Of a DNA stretch of 64,000 nt, positions 26,494 through 36,660 are shown piece by piece. The notes beneath the pieces are model-generated. The model worked only from the letters and a program-made list of their open reading frames with translations, was not told the DNA's origin and did no database searches. Source of the DNA: DTLC01 sp964555645 (GTDB lineage: Bacteria > Verrucomicrobiota > Verrucomicrobiia > Limisphaerales > DTLC01); contig CAZKTA010000008.1 in assembly GCA_964555645.1 (NCBI GenBank), positions 1 through 64,000 on the forward strand. Direction: 5' to 3'. The first letter of the stretch is position 1. The number at the start of each line of letters is the position of its first letter. The position numbers were made by a program, and so were the translations under genes.

Positions 26494-28023
26494 ATGGCCA
26501 ACGCACTCACTGTATCTCGAAGCCAGGCAATATTTGGGCTTTGCATACCTTTGGCCGTGCTAGTCGGTTATCTTTTGGCCCGGCCATACGAGTCAACCAC
26601 GTTGGCAGTTTTGGTGTTTCTTTTTACGGTGATTCTGTGCCCACTGATAATACGTTGGTACCATCCTGCGCTGCTCATTTGCTGGAACGCTGCCATAACA
26701 CCCTTTTTCCTTGTGGGTTGGGTACACCTCTGGACCTTGGTGGCTTGGGTTGGGTTTGTGGTTGCTTTGGTTAGCCGTGCGGTTAATCCGGAGAAAAAGT
26801 TTATCAATGTACCTAGCGTAACGCGCTCGCTAATTTTTCTAACATTGGTTTTGCTTTTCACAGCAGCAACCACAGGCGGAATGGGCGCGCGTGCGATCGG
26901 CTCGGAAACATATGGCGGGCGTAAATACTTTTACATTCTCGCAGCCATTGCAGGGTATTTCGCGCTGACAAGCCGGCGGATACCTGTTGAACAAGCCAAA
27001 CTGTGGACAGCAATCTTTTTCCTGACAGGGGTCACGTCATTGTTTAGCAACCTAATTTACATAGCCGGGCCGAAGTTCTACTTTTTGTTTTATCTGTTCC
27101 CCGCTGAATTTGCAGTTGGGCAAGCCATAACGGCTGAAAGGGTTGTAAACCCAATTGTGCGTGTGACAGGGGCAATGTCGGCTGCGTGGGCAGTGATTTT
27201 CTGGCTTTTGGCCGTGTACGGTCTGCGCGGCTCGCTTGGTCTAAAGAAACCCTGGCGAGCGATGCTGTTGTTGGGGGCGGTCGGTATCGGTTTAACGAGT
27301 GGATTCAGATCGTTTGTTGTATTTCTGCTCTTGGTGGTCTGCGTGCAGTTTTTCTTGGAGGGGTTACACAAAACACCCTTGATTTTAGTTGCTGTAGCCG
27401 GGGTGATAATCGGATTTGGGGTGCTCATGGGGTGCGCCAGCAGGTTACCTTTTAATGTACAGCGTTCTTTAAGTTTTTTGCCGGTACCAGTTGATCCGGC
27501 AGTTCGGAACGACGCGGAAGGCACCCTCCAGTGGCGCGTGGAAATGTGGCGCTACCTTTTGCCTGAGGTACCCAAATACTTGCTTAAAGGTAAAGGATAC
27601 GCAATTAACCCGCGCGAGCATCTCTTGTCATGGGAAAGTGCACGCAGAGGTGCTGCACCCACAAGTAACCCAGCAATAGTTACAGCAGATTATCACAATG
27701 GACCACTGTCAGTTTTGATTCCTCTCGGAATCTGGGGTGCACTTGCTTTGGGTTGGTTCTGGATAGCTGCAGGCCGGGTGTTATACCTGAACTACAAGTA
27801 CGGCGACCCTACCCTGCGGCTTATAAACACTGGACTTTTCGCGTTGTTTATCGCTAGAGTGGTAAACTTCATAGTTTTCGTCGGTGCATTAAGTGCCGAT
27901 ATGGCACATTTTGTCGGGTTGCTTGGTTTGAGCATCAGTTTGAACGGCGGCGTAGCTTCAAGGACAGTTGCGGAATTAGAGTCCGTTAAAAGTGAACGGC
28001 AACTTGCTACCGAGGCGGCTTGA
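26494..28023 (+). CDS. O-antigen ligase/polymerase-like membrane protein (copy 1)
   Basis: The 509-residue protein has about 11 to 12 hydrophobic helices and the Wzy/WaaL-type periplasmic loop. The loop contains LQWRVEMWRYLLPEVPKYL and the motif ADYHNGPLSVLIPLGIWGAL near residues 400-420, corresponding to the family H-N pair. Such proteins polymerise or ligate lipid-linked glycan units at the periplasmic face. The next gene (28107) is a paralogue with the same architecture. The start ATG at 26494 follows a weak GGTGG ribosome site. It is divergent from glnB. Confidence 0.75.
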   Translation: MANALTVSRSQAIFGLCIPLAVLVGYLLARPYESTTLAVLVFLFTVILCPLIIRWYHPALLICWNAAITPFFLVGWVHLWTLVAWVGFVVALVSRAVNPEKKFINVPSVTRSLIFLTLVLLFTAATTGGMGARAIGSETYGGRKYFYILAAIAGYFALTSRRIPVEQAKLWTAIFFLTGVTSLFSNLIYIAGPKFYFLFYLFPAEFAVGQAITAERVVNPIVRVTGAMSAAWAVIFWLLAVYGLRGSLGLKKPWRAMLLLGAVGIGLTSGFRSFVVFLLLVVCVQFFLEGLHKTPLILVAVAGVIIGFGVLMGCASRLPFNVQRSLSFLPVPVDPAVRNDAEGTLQWRVEMWRYLLPEVPKYLLKGKGYAINPREHLLSWESARRGAAPTSNPAIVTADYHNGPLSVLIPLGIWGALALGWFWIAAGRVLYLNYKYGDPTLRLINTGLFALFIARVVNFIVFVGALSADMAHFVGLLGLSISLNGGVASRTVAELESVKSERQLATEAA

Positions 28024-28106
28024 TATTATAGTCTAAACAAATGTTGTAGTGTAGACACGAATCCATTGTGCCGGGGAGGAGCGCCAAATAACGACACATA
28101 GATAAA

Positions 28107-29648
28107 ATGACTGCCGGTCCCCAGCTAGTCCAGTCACTGTTGATTTACGGCATCACACTGCCGTTGGCAGTCGTTATTGGCTACATGCTTGGTCAGCCCG
28201 ATTTCAGCACGTTCATGGTCATCGGGCTGCTAATGATTATATTGGCTCTACCGGTTTTGTTGAACTGGCATCATCCGCTGTTGGTTCTGAGCTGGAACGC
28301 AACGGCAGTTGCTTTCTTTTTAAAGGGCCGGCCGCCTTTCTGGCTGGTGTTCACTGCAGTGACGCTGATGGTGATGTTACTGCGCAAGTCTTTGGACCGG
28401 AAGGCGCGATTTATTCAGGCACCCGGTGTGGCATGGCCGTTAATTTTTTTGGGAGTCGTTACGTTTATAACGGCTCAACTAACCGGTGGGTTCGGACTGA
28501 TGAGTTTTGGCAGCGAGGTTTGGGGTGGACGACGATACATCTACCTGTGGGGTGCAATAGCAGGCTACTTCGCACTCACGAGTCAGCGCATCCCGCTGAA
28601 CCGAGCCCAAATTTACGTGGCATTGTTCATCTTGGGCGGTCTAAGCTGGGCCATCGCCAGCATGATCAGGTTTGTCGGGCCGTCGTTCTACTTTCTGTTC
28701 TGGCTGTTCCCGGTTGAGGTGATGCCGTGGCAGATTGCGCCCACGGGAGAGTTACCGAGGCTGACTGGCATTTGTTTCGCGGCAGTAGCGGCCTTGTCGT
28801 TCATGCTCGCCAGGTACGGATTGCGCGGAATATTTCTTGCGCGCAAACCGATCCGAACGTTGGTTTTTGTCGGGTTTCTTGTGTTGTCGTTAATCGGAGG
28901 GTTTAGGTCTTGGATGATATATATTGTGATCCTTATTGGCGTGCAGTTTTTCCTGGAAGGATTGCATCGGACAAGACTCTTGATAGTCGCCGTGCTTGTT
29001 GGGTTATTTGCTACGGCAGCGTTAATACCGATACTGCCGCGTCTGCCAGTCCCGATTCAGCGCAGTTTTGCGTGGTTGCCACTGCCTGTTGATCCGGTGG
29101 TGCGGCAGGATGTTGAAGGCTCAACTCAGTGGCGTGTGAACATGTGGAAATTGGCAATCGAGGAAGTGCCGCGATATTTTTGGTTGGGCAAGGGCTACGC
29201 AATTGACCCACGCGAAGCCGAAATCACCTGGACAGGTTGGAAACGGTTCGGTGAGGAAGCACAGTTTGCTAGTGCGTACCTTTCACAAGATTACCACAGT
29301 GGCCCGTTGTCAGTAATAATTCCCTTAGGGATTTGGGGTGCAGTCGGAGTTGTATGGTTTTTGGCAGTTGCATTTCGCATATTACACCGCAATTACAAGT
29401 TTGGTCACCCACAACTCCGCACGGCAAACGCATTGTTGCTTGCGATGTTTGTGGCCTACACAATCAAGTTCCTGTTCGTTGCAGGGGGCTTTCATACTGA
29501 ATTCCCTTGGTTTACCGGTCTGCTTGGATTCAGCATCAGCCTGAATGGTGGGGTATGCAGCCCGGCGTCTGTTCGCGTGTCTATGCCGGCACCGGCAAAA
29601 CGGGTTGCTTTTGTTTTACCTCGCCCGCGACCTGTGCTGAGCAGGTAA
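28107..29648 (+). CDS. O-antigen ligase/polymerase-like membrane protein (copy 2)
   Basis: This 513-residue paralogue of the preceding gene shares its layout and many motifs: MLGQPDFSTFMVIGLLMIIL, the region STQWRVNMWKLAIEEVPRYF, and SQDYHSGPLSVIIPLGIWGA. It ends in GLLGFSISLNGGV, almost as copy 1 does. The copies differ along their full length, so the duplication is not recent. Both may act on the same lipid-linked glycan or on two different ones. 83 bases separate the genes. Downstream is a 694-base region without a gene. Confidence 0.75.
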   Translation: MTAGPQLVQSLLIYGITLPLAVVIGYMLGQPDFSTFMVIGLLMIILALPVLLNWHHPLLVLSWNATAVAFFLKGRPPFWLVFTAVTLMVMLLRKSLDRKARFIQAPGVAWPLIFLGVVTFITAQLTGGFGLMSFGSEVWGGRRYIYLWGAIAGYFALTSQRIPLNRAQIYVALFILGGLSWAIASMIRFVGPSFYFLFWLFPVEVMPWQIAPTGELPRLTGICFAAVAALSFMLARYGLRGIFLARKPIRTLVFVGFLVLSLIGGFRSWMIYIVILIGVQFFLEGLHRTRLLIVAVLVGLFATAALIPILPRLPVPIQRSFAWLPLPVDPVVRQDVEGSTQWRVNMWKLAIEEVPRYFWLGKGYAIDPREAEITWTGWKRFGEEAQFASAYLSQDYHSGPLSVIIPLGIWGAVGVVWFLAVAFRILHRNYKFGHPQLRTANALLLAMFVAYTIKFLFVAGGFHTEFPWFTGLLGFSISLNGGVCSPASVRVSMPAPAKRVAFVLPRPRPVLSR

Positions 29649-30342
29649 AGCCAGTTTACCACTTTTAATCACACCCACTTTCTCATGTGTGTGTGGGTGA
29701 CCAAGCAGAAAAAGAGCTATATTGGAAGGAAGCGTAGCTAATGTCATTTTTCGTAAATGGTCAATTCCTCTCAGTTCCGGAACGCGAAGTAACAGGTCGA
29801 GGCATCCTTGAACCCTCCATGAAGCTTTGAGCTTTACGTTGCCGAGTACGCCGGATTTGCGATATATGCATCTTAACCCAAAATTCGGCTTCAAGTTGAC
29901 TTTTGTAAAAGCACGTGCAATAGGACGAGTTCCAACTGTTCGGCAGTTAGCGTTTCCAGTGGCAAAGCTTCAGATTCACAGTGTGTTTCGGCAAAAGCCG
30001 AAACCTGATTTTGCGGGTGTCTAACCGCCGGGTTTAGGTTAAAGACCATCTTTGTTCGTTGTGTCTGCATCTAGTGGACCACTTAAATCGGCGGGCAGTA
30101 ACCTCGATCGAGCAAGCTTATGTCGAGGCGGCCGTTCCGTGTCTGGATTACCTTGGTTGAATTTAGGTCGGCCGAGCTTATGTGCTTCGAATAAGCGTGG
30201 CACCTTGGACTGGATCGCCCCCATGCTTTACTTAGTGTTGACCTAGTGGTAATGTCCGGCATGCCGAACAGACAACCAACGGCCGACAAATACTTCAGAC
30301 GGAATGACCGAGGAAAATCTGGTAGGTTAAACTGACCGAACT
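29649..30342. other. Long intergenic region, no gene seen
   Basis: Nearly 700 bases lack a supportable gene. A perfect hairpin GTTTCGGC/GCCGAAAC with loop AAAA is at 29985-30004. AGCTTATGT occurs twice, near 30116 and 30177, in similar surroundings (TCGAGGCGG and TCGGCCGAG). The hairpin may end the ligase transcript, although no T-run follows. The region could also hold decayed sequence. Confidence 0.45.
29985..30004. terminator. Perfect 8-bp hairpin, possible terminator
   Basis: GTTTCGGC and GCCGAAAC pair perfectly around AAAA. It stands 337 bases after the ligase copy 2 stop, which is far for a terminator, and no strong U-tract follows (CTGATTTTG). Confidence 0.3.
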
Positions 30343-30999
30343 GTGAATTGGGCAGTGCTACGACATTTTCCGTGGCTCGATACACGTGCACGATTTGTTT
30401 GGTCTGTGCCGAACAGGGGTGCATTGCTTGACCTTGGGTCATCAGACGGCGAGACACTGAATCACATTGCCGAGTTGCGTCCTGACCTGCGTTTATTTGC
30501 TTCAGATATTGCGGGTGCGCCGGAAAGATATCCTGCTGGGTGCACGTTTCACCGCGCTGATCTTGAGCAGGAAAAATTGCCCTGGCCGGACGGCTCGATG
30601 GACGCCGTCACATGTATCCATCTGATAGAACATCTGCGTGATCCAAGCTCACTTTTGAGCGAGATTTATCGGTTACTTAAGCGTGGGGGCTGCGTGTATT
30701 TTGAAACGCCGCACCCGAAGTCGCTTGTGTTGTCTAGTCCCCCAGGTCGTGCTGCAGGGACGTTTACTTTGAACTTTTATGATGATCCAACCCATGTGTG
30801 CCCGGTTTCGTTGGGCAGATTGGCAAAGTTGGTACATCATTTGGGCCTTGAGGTTGTTAAAACGGGTCGAGCGCGCAACTGGTTGTTTGCAATGGCACAC
30901 CTGGTGTTTGTGTTTTTGCCGCCGAGCCGCAAAAAGTATACTGCGCGCGTGCACTGGCTGGGTTGGTCGGCGTATTTGATCGCCCGGAAACCGCAATGA
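30343..30999 (+). CDS. Class I SAM-dependent methyltransferase
   Basis: The 218-residue protein has the SAM-binding motif GALLDLGSSDGETLNHIAEL, followed by DLRLFASDIAG. The later motif is DGSMDAVTCIHLIEHLRDPS and ends with LLKRGGCVYFETPHP, the post-motif of Methyltransf_11 proteins. It starts with GTG at 30343. Its stop overlaps the ATG of the GT9 gene as ATGA, so the two are coupled. In this context it probably methylates a sugar or lipid-linked glycan. The target cannot be read from the sequence. Confidence 0.85.
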   Translation: MNWAVLRHFPWLDTRARFVWSVPNRGALLDLGSSDGETLNHIAELRPDLRLFASDIAGAPERYPAGCTFHRADLEQEKLPWPDGSMDAVTCIHLIEHLRDPSSLLSEIYRLLKRGGCVYFETPHPKSLVLSSPPGRAAGTFTLNFYDDPTHVCPVSLGRLAKLVHHLGLEVVKTGRARNWLFAMAHLVFVFLPPSRKKYTARVHWLGWSAYLIARKPQ

Positions 31000-31997
31000 A
31001 ACCAAAACTGCTGATAGTTGAATTGTGGGGGTTGGGTGATCTTGCCATTGCGACGCCATTTATCCGGGCGGCGAGCCAAAAATTTGAAATCACATTGCTG
31101 GGCAAACCATTTGCCGTTGAAATGCAAGCTAGGTTCTGGCCGGGCGTGAATGTTGTCACGTTCGCCGCCCCATGGACGGCATTCACGGGCAAATATCGGT
31201 TGCATCGTTGGCCGTGGGGGATGTTTTTCGATGTAGTGAAACGATTGCGAGCCGAACGGTTTGACTGGGGTTTGTCTGGCCGTTGGGACCCGCGTGACCA
31301 TATTTTGTTGTTTCTCGTTGGGGCGAAGCGTCGGCTTGGTTTCCCACGACTTCGCAGTCAGGTTTTCCTGACTGGTCCGCTTGCGCGGCCAGAGCCAGAG
31401 GCGCATCGGTACGAATACTGGCAGACGTTGGCAAGGGCGCTTGAGCTCGAGCTGCCAGAGCGGCACCAGTTGGAGTTTCCTGCGCCGCGTGAGCATGGGT
31501 ATGTACTTGTGCACAGCGGAGCGCGTCTGCCAGTCCGGGTTTGGCCACTGCCGCGGTACCGGCGTCTTGTAGAGCGCATTCGCGGGGCCGGTTACGACGT
31601 GTGTGTGGTATGCGATTCGGATCAACGCAGTTGGTGGCTTAGTGTCGGAGAAGACGAAGTTGCAACACCGCAAAGTGTGGGGGAACTATTCAAGCTGATC
31701 GACAAAGCTAGGTTGTTTATTGGGAACGACTCTGGTCCGGGGCACTTGGCAGCTTTTTGCGGTGTGCCAACGCTGACAATATTCGGTCCGCAGTTACCGG
31801 AATGGTTTGCGCCTTTGCATCCGGCTGCGGAATGGATCGAAGGCAAGCCATGCCCGTTCAAGCCATGTTTTGACTACTGCAGGTTCCCGATGCCGTACTG
31901 TATGGACCGGATCAGCGAGGACGAAGTCTGGCAGCGAGTACAAACGTTCTTGCGAAAACACGAGAGTGGCCATACCAAAATCGGGATGCCACGTTAA
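30996..31997 (+). CDS. Glycosyltransferase family 9 (heptosyltransferase-like)
   Basis: The 333-residue protein begins MKPKLLIVELWGLGDLAIAT, the GT9 N-terminal pattern. It has DWGLSGRWDPRDHILL and the donor-site motif LFIGNDSGPGHLAAFCGVP, followed by FGPQLPEWFAPL. GT9 enzymes transfer heptose or related sugars from ADP-sugars to lipopolysaccharide core. Acceptor and donor are unknown here. Its start at 30996 overlaps the methyltransferase stop. The end CPFKPCFDYCRFPMPYC with several cysteines is also seen in other GT9 proteins. Confidence 0.9.
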   Translation: MKPKLLIVELWGLGDLAIATPFIRAASQKFEITLLGKPFAVEMQARFWPGVNVVTFAAPWTAFTGKYRLHRWPWGMFFDVVKRLRAERFDWGLSGRWDPRDHILLFLVGAKRRLGFPRLRSQVFLTGPLARPEPEAHRYEYWQTLARALELELPERHQLEFPAPREHGYVLVHSGARLPVRVWPLPRYRRLVERIRGAGYDVCVVCDSDQRSWWLSVGEDEVATPQSVGELFKLIDKARLFIGNDSGPGHLAAFCGVPTLTIFGPQLPEWFAPLHPAAEWIEGKPCPFKPCFDYCRFPMPYCMDRISEDEVWQRVQTFLRKHESGHTKIGMPR

Positions 31998-32053
31998 GTT
32001 TATTGGGATTGGATCGAGTTTAGCTTACCCGGTGGATTTTCTTCACCGGCGGG

Positions 32054-33289
32054 CTATTTGTTTTCGCAAGCAGCAAGATAAATTTCGCTCAGGCGCAGGG
32101 CTTTTGTCATCCAGTTGAAGTGCGTTCTTGCCCGGTCGCGTGCGGCGGCACTCATGCGTGTGTACAGCACAGCGTCTCCATAAAGTCGTACCATAGCTTC
32201 AGTGAGAAGCCGGACAGTTTGCGGGGGTGAAGTTGCCGGTATTTTGAATCCGCATTCATCGGTGACCTGTACGGCCGGGCCGCCGATGTCCAAGCAAATT
32301 ACCGGTTTGCCTGCGGCCATTGCTTCCGGGCATGCCCAACCGCCGGACTCGTGCAGACTTGGGTGAACCAAAACATGGCATTGAGCAAGTTTTTCGAGCG
32401 CTTCCGAGCGCGACAGCTGACCCCAAAAATGCACTTTTGAACGGAGACCAAGCGCATCTGTAAGCTGTTGTAAACGATTCCGAGCCGGTCCGGCACCAAT
32501 TATCCAATACTCAGACTCCGGCATGGCCGCTTGAGCAAACGCACGAAGCGCAAGGTGTTGGCCTTTGAGTGGCAACAACCTTCCGATGTAAACGAATCGG
32601 AATGGTCGGCTCGGCTGGGCACTTCCCTTGCCGAGCCTGTCGAGCTCGTTCTCGGACAGAGCCACCTCCAACATCATCTCCACATTTTTTGCGCCGATAC
32701 GGGTTATTCTGGCGGCAGTTTCGCGGGTAGTCGCCAATGCAACCGCCGCTCGCCGGGCCGTCAAACGGACCAATGGATCGCACTCGCCAAGCCAACGGCC
32801 CACCGTCCGCAGCACTTCATATAGAATTCCGTTCAATCCCAGGTCGCGCCAGAACGACACCGGTGCAGACACACCGCCCCCGACAGGTCCCCAAATAAAT
32901 GGTACGTTCAAGAACGCGACGCATGTAGGCGCCCAGTACTTGACGAAGGTAACGTGATGCGCAAGGTCGAAGCCAACCTGTCGGTCGAGTGCACGAACAA
33001 CATTGATGGCGGTTAATTGCCATAAGTAGTAATAAGGCTGGACACCGCGCGGCCCGCGTTTCCAAAACCGCGCCCAAGCAGGCAGATCATGATAACAAAA
33101 ACGGAGGTTCTCGACTGGGTTGCGTGTCAGTTCCGATTCGATTACAGGCTGGTTGTTGGCGCGTGTCAGCACCCATACGTCGTGGAACCTTGCCATGTGC
33201 ACTGCAAGGTTCCAACCTACACCCGGCTCTGAGCCTTTACCTGGTTCACAGGCATAAGCCGACATCAAAACTTTAAGGCGCCGCGGCAT
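32054..33289 (-). CDS. Glycosyltransferase family 4
   Basis: The 411-residue GT-B enzyme starts MPRRLKVLMSAYACEPGKGS, a pattern common in GT4 proteins of this type (YACEPGKGSEPGVGW). It has FRFVYIGRLLPLKGQHLALR and the donor motif HPSLHESGGWACPEAMAAGK with the E-x7-E arrangement, then VICLDIGGPAVQV. It would build a surface glycan or glycolipid from an NDP-sugar. It is convergent with the GT9 gene, with only 56 bases between them, and in the same direction as the large secreted proteins upstream. Confidence 0.9.
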   Translation of the reverse strand: MPRRLKVLMSAYACEPGKGSEPGVGWNLAVHMARFHDVWVLTRANNQPVIESELTRNPVENLRFCYHDLPAWARFWKRGPRGVQPYYYLWQLTAINVVRALDRQVGFDLAHHVTFVKYWAPTCVAFLNVPFIWGPVGGGVSAPVSFWRDLGLNGILYEVLRTVGRWLGECDPLVRLTARRAAVALATTRETAARITRIGAKNVEMMLEVALSENELDRLGKGSAQPSRPFRFVYIGRLLPLKGQHLALRAFAQAAMPESEYWIIGAGPARNRLQQLTDALGLRSKVHFWGQLSRSEALEKLAQCHVLVHPSLHESGGWACPEAMAAGKPVICLDIGGPAVQVTDECGFKIPATSPPQTVRLLTEAMVRLYGDAVLYTRMSAAARDRARTHFNWMTKALRLSEIYLAACENK

Positions 33290-33450
33290 CTGCGGTTGAA
33301 GCTAGCTGTTGAGATTTTACCAGGCAAGCTCTGCGGTTTGAGCAGCTTATAGTCCAAGCGCTGTGCGAGGCTGTATTTTTAGTTTTTGAGCGCCGCAGCA
33401 GGTGGTATTTGCCTAACCTTTTGTGTTAGTCAACGGCACAGATGCGCTTT

Positions 33451-36400
33451 TTAATGCCCGCAGCGAACGCGATAGAAACCCGCCGGATGCATTGGCTGGT
33501 TCGAGTCGCACCAATAGAACGGCAGTACCGGACCGTTTGTTGTCAAGAGTACTGTCCAGTTCCGAAGGTTAGTTGAGTACTCGATCATGTGTTCGGCGGC
33601 TAATCCACCCCAGATTTTCATTGCAAGGTACCCGTTGGTTACAGTTATATCCGAGATCAAAGGGCGCGTTGGTGGCAACACGATAATATTGAAACTTTGT
33701 GTTGCACCTAGCGGCAAGTAACCGTTATCAGTCACGGCGATGACAACCTGATTTGTACTGCCAATACGCGACGGTGGCGCACGCCAACCGAAAACGCCAG
33801 TGTCAGGTGCCAAAAACGAACCAGGCGGACCGCTCAGAAGGCGAAACGTAAGGATTTGTGGGGGAGATTCTGCGTCTGTTGCAATGTTAGTGATTAAGAG
33901 CATTTCGCCTGCCTCAACAAACTTATCGGGCACAGGTTCAAGAACAGGAGCGGTATTGGGGGCTAACGTTCTAAATTGGGTTGATGTTGGGGCCCATGCC
34001 TGCTCGGTTTTATTGGATGCAAAACAACGGTAATAGTAGGTTGCGCCTTGCAAAAGCCCTGTAACGACCGTGCTGAACGGACCGAGTTGAAGTTCGCCCA
34101 AGTGAACCGCATTTTCCCAGTCAGCTTGGTTTGTCCCGCCGTCGGTCCGTCCCCAGAAGATACTGACGTAAACTGGTGGGGGCCCGTTCATGAGAAATCT
34201 GCCGCTCAGTTTTGCAGATGTGAAACTGGTCTCCACCGCATCTTCATCATTCGCTACCATAATGTATGGTGGGACGTAGATGTTTTTGGTGAAAGTTCTT
34301 CCCCATGTGTTTGATATTGTTCGCTCCATTAAAACAAGGTTCGTCCGTGTCAGCCGTGCCAGGACATAGTTGCCATCGTACTTGCCTGCAGTACCCACTA
34401 TGCACGTTGTAATTCCGCGCCACGGGAAGGAGCTCACGGCATGGCTGTGCCCATTGAAGATGCAGACCACGTTGTAGTTTTTGATGACTTCGTAAAAGTT
34501 CGTCCGCTGACGCTCGCTCCAAGATGCTTGGCCGGTGCCGTCGAATCCGTAGTGGTGATAAATCACCACCGGGCGGCCGCTTGGCCCAACAAACTTTGCC
34601 AGGTCCTCCTGTAAAAATTGCAAGCTGTTGCTTGGGTGCGGCGAGCCGTAGCCAGGATCAAGCTCATTGCCCGGGAACACGTTCAGGCAAACAACATGTA
34701 GAAAGTCCCAGTCGAAAGAATAATGATAACCGTTAGGCGAGATATTCTGCAAACGGGGCCGACGCGCGTTTCGGGCTTTAATTGATTGTGGGATAATACC
34801 GTACGGCGAGCCTGCATCATGGTTGCCGAAGGCCTCGTACACAGGGAAAGCCAATAGTTGGTCACCTGCCAACCCCCAGTCGTTTGTGAATGCGCTCCAT
34901 TGTTGATCGCTGCGGGTGTCGGTTAAGTCACCCACTAACAACACGCCGCGCAATGGCCCCACAAATCCACCGCCAATGTGTTGCGGATAAGGCGTGCCAG
35001 GGAGCGAGTTTATATTTTCGATGGTCTGTCTACATAACTCGTCTGAAGAGGGGACATGTCCAACCGCACCGTAATGAAGGTCTGAGGCTACTGCAAACGT
35101 GATTTCTCCCCATGTCGGTTCAGCAACGGTTTTGAATACCTGCGATTTATCGGCCCAGCTTTCGCCGGCTGGGTTCACACCTCTGACGCGGTAATAATAC
35201 ACTGTATCAGGCTGCAGGCCGGCCGCGTTGGAGGCGAGCATTCCACCCGCCGAAACGCCCAAAACGGTTGCGTTTTCCCATGCAGCGGCGTTTGTGCTGC
35301 CGTCTGTCCGCCCCCAATACGCCGTCAACACAGTTGGCGGGCCGCCAGTGCTCAAGACCGAGCCGCGCAAAGTGACGTAATTGGACCGCACTAAAGGCGG
35401 TTCGTTCTGGACGGCAGGCGGACACAGCTTTGCGGTTGAGCCTGCCCATTTGCCTCCGAGCGCGTTGCTCAGGTAACAGGTATAGAAGATTGTTTGGTTC
35501 TGGGTGTAGCCGTTGATTGGCACGTAAAACTGGCCAAGGCCGCGTTCACCCACGGAAATTTCGTTTTCCCATGCTTCTGGTTTCATACCGCCCTCTTTCA
35601 GGCCCCAGTACAGGTAAACCGTGGTTGGAGCGGCGTTGGTGGCGATGAGTTCGCCGCCGAGTAAAAACTCGGGCCAGTTCGTGCTAATGGCCGGTAGATT
35701 CCTAATTTTGCCCGGGTTAGGTGGGCCTGTCAGAACCGTCAGAGTGCCGGCCCCGCCAAAGAAATCAGCAAGCTGTTCTGGCGCTCCGCTTTCGGGTGAA
35801 CCGTAAATGCCGGCGGGCATTTGCACACCGTCAATGTAGAGGCTGGCGACCTTTTCGTTCACACCTGCAGCGAGCTGTAAGTGTGCCCGGTTTGTTACAT
35901 CGGCTGTTTCGAGGCACAACGCTGCAGTGTCGGCAATGTAATCGTTTATTTGGAACAAATTCCGGAGCACAAGTTTTGTAAACGGGGCGAGTTCAACGTT
36001 GCCGTTGCCGAAGGAACCCTGCTTCATAGCAGCAAAATAGATTCGGCCTGATGGCGTAGCGACAAGCCGTGTACCACCCATGTGGGTGTTTCTTGCCTGC
36101 CAGTTTATTCCTAGCTCGCACGCATTTAGTCTGGGTGACCGCACATCCAGCACGAGCTTGCCAGGGCCGGAAATGACACCTCCAATAAGCACCGATGGAA
36201 CGGCGCGTTCGCCGAACCCGGTCGAGTTTGTAATTATCAGCGTTAACTCATTGCTCAGTACCAGGTCTGTGTACCAGCGTAACCAACCGGTTATTTCCAT
36301 CTGCCACGACGACGGTTGGCCTGCGTTATCAACGATTAACTTGCCTGCGGGTGTTCCACCATAAACGCAGAGTACCAAGCCGCGCCAGTTAAACGTGCCA

Positions 36401-36660
36401 ACTGTGATGTCCTGGTTCAGGTACAGGTCAACGTCGCCGTTGACAAACGACACTGTTCGCGCTATGTCACCGGGAGCATTTGGGAATGCGGCAGGGCCGT
36501 TTGTCCAACTTGCAGCACTGTTCCAGTTATTGCTGCGTTGGCCGGTGTAAAGATGCTTGCCAGCATAATCGTAAGTACCTGCGCACGCTGGAATAATGTG
36601 AGCAGTTAGCACCGTCACGGCACTAGCGCACCTCAGGAAATTGGAGATCGACCTGCCCAT
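33451..36660 (-). CDS. Secreted multidomain metallophosphoesterase
   Basis: The 1069-residue protein starts with a signal peptide (about 1-27). Residues about 28-310 form a beta-rich region like those of autotransporter-type surface proteins. Then come fibronectin/purple-acid-phosphatase-like modules. The calcineurin-like phosphoesterase domain follows at about 515-770: SDLHYGA, GDLTDT, FGNHDAG, IYHHYGFDGTGQ and FNGHSHA, with all metal ligands present. Another module, an Ig-like domain with DAESPPQILTFRLLSG, and the tail STNLRNWTVLL...FYRV follow. It likely removes phosphate from extracellular organic molecules. Upstream are 301 bases without a gene. Confidence 0.82.
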   Translation of the reverse strand: MGRSISNFLRCASAVTVLTAHIIPACAGTYDYAGKHLYTGQRSNNWNSAASWTNGPAAFPNAPGDIARTVSFVNGDVDLYLNQDITVGTFNWRGLVLCVYGGTPAGKLIVDNAGQPSSWQMEITGWLRWYTDLVLSNELTLIITNSTGFGERAVPSVLIGGVISGPGKLVLDVRSPRLNACELGINWQARNTHMGGTRLVATPSGRIYFAAMKQGSFGNGNVELAPFTKLVLRNLFQINDYIADTAALCLETADVTNRAHLQLAAGVNEKVASLYIDGVQMPAGIYGSPESGAPEQLADFFGGAGTLTVLTGPPNPGKIRNLPAISTNWPEFLLGGELIATNAAPTTVYLYWGLKEGGMKPEAWENEISVGERGLGQFYVPINGYTQNQTIFYTCYLSNALGGKWAGSTAKLCPPAVQNEPPLVRSNYVTLRGSVLSTGGPPTVLTAYWGRTDGSTNAAAWENATVLGVSAGGMLASNAAGLQPDTVYYYRVRGVNPAGESWADKSQVFKTVAEPTWGEITFAVASDLHYGAVGHVPSSDELCRQTIENINSLPGTPYPQHIGGGFVGPLRGVLLVGDLTDTRSDQQWSAFTNDWGLAGDQLLAFPVYEAFGNHDAGSPYGIIPQSIKARNARRPRLQNISPNGYHYSFDWDFLHVVCLNVFPGNELDPGYGSPHPSNSLQFLQEDLAKFVGPSGRPVVIYHHYGFDGTGQASWSERQRTNFYEVIKNYNVVCIFNGHSHAVSSFPWRGITTCIVGTAGKYDGNYVLARLTRTNLVLMERTISNTWGRTFTKNIYVPPYIMVANDEDAVETSFTSAKLSGRFLMNGPPPVYVSIFWGRTDGGTNQADWENAVHLGELQLGPFSTVVTGLLQGATYYYRCFASNKTEQAWAPTSTQFRTLAPNTAPVLEPVPDKFVEAGEMLLITNIATDAESPPQILTFRLLSGPPGSFLAPDTGVFGWRAPPSRIGSTNQVVIAVTDNGYLPLGATQSFNIIVLPPTRPLISDITVTNGYLAMKIWGGLAAEHMIEYSTNLRNWTVLLTTNGPVLPFYWCDSNQPMHPAGFYRVRCGH

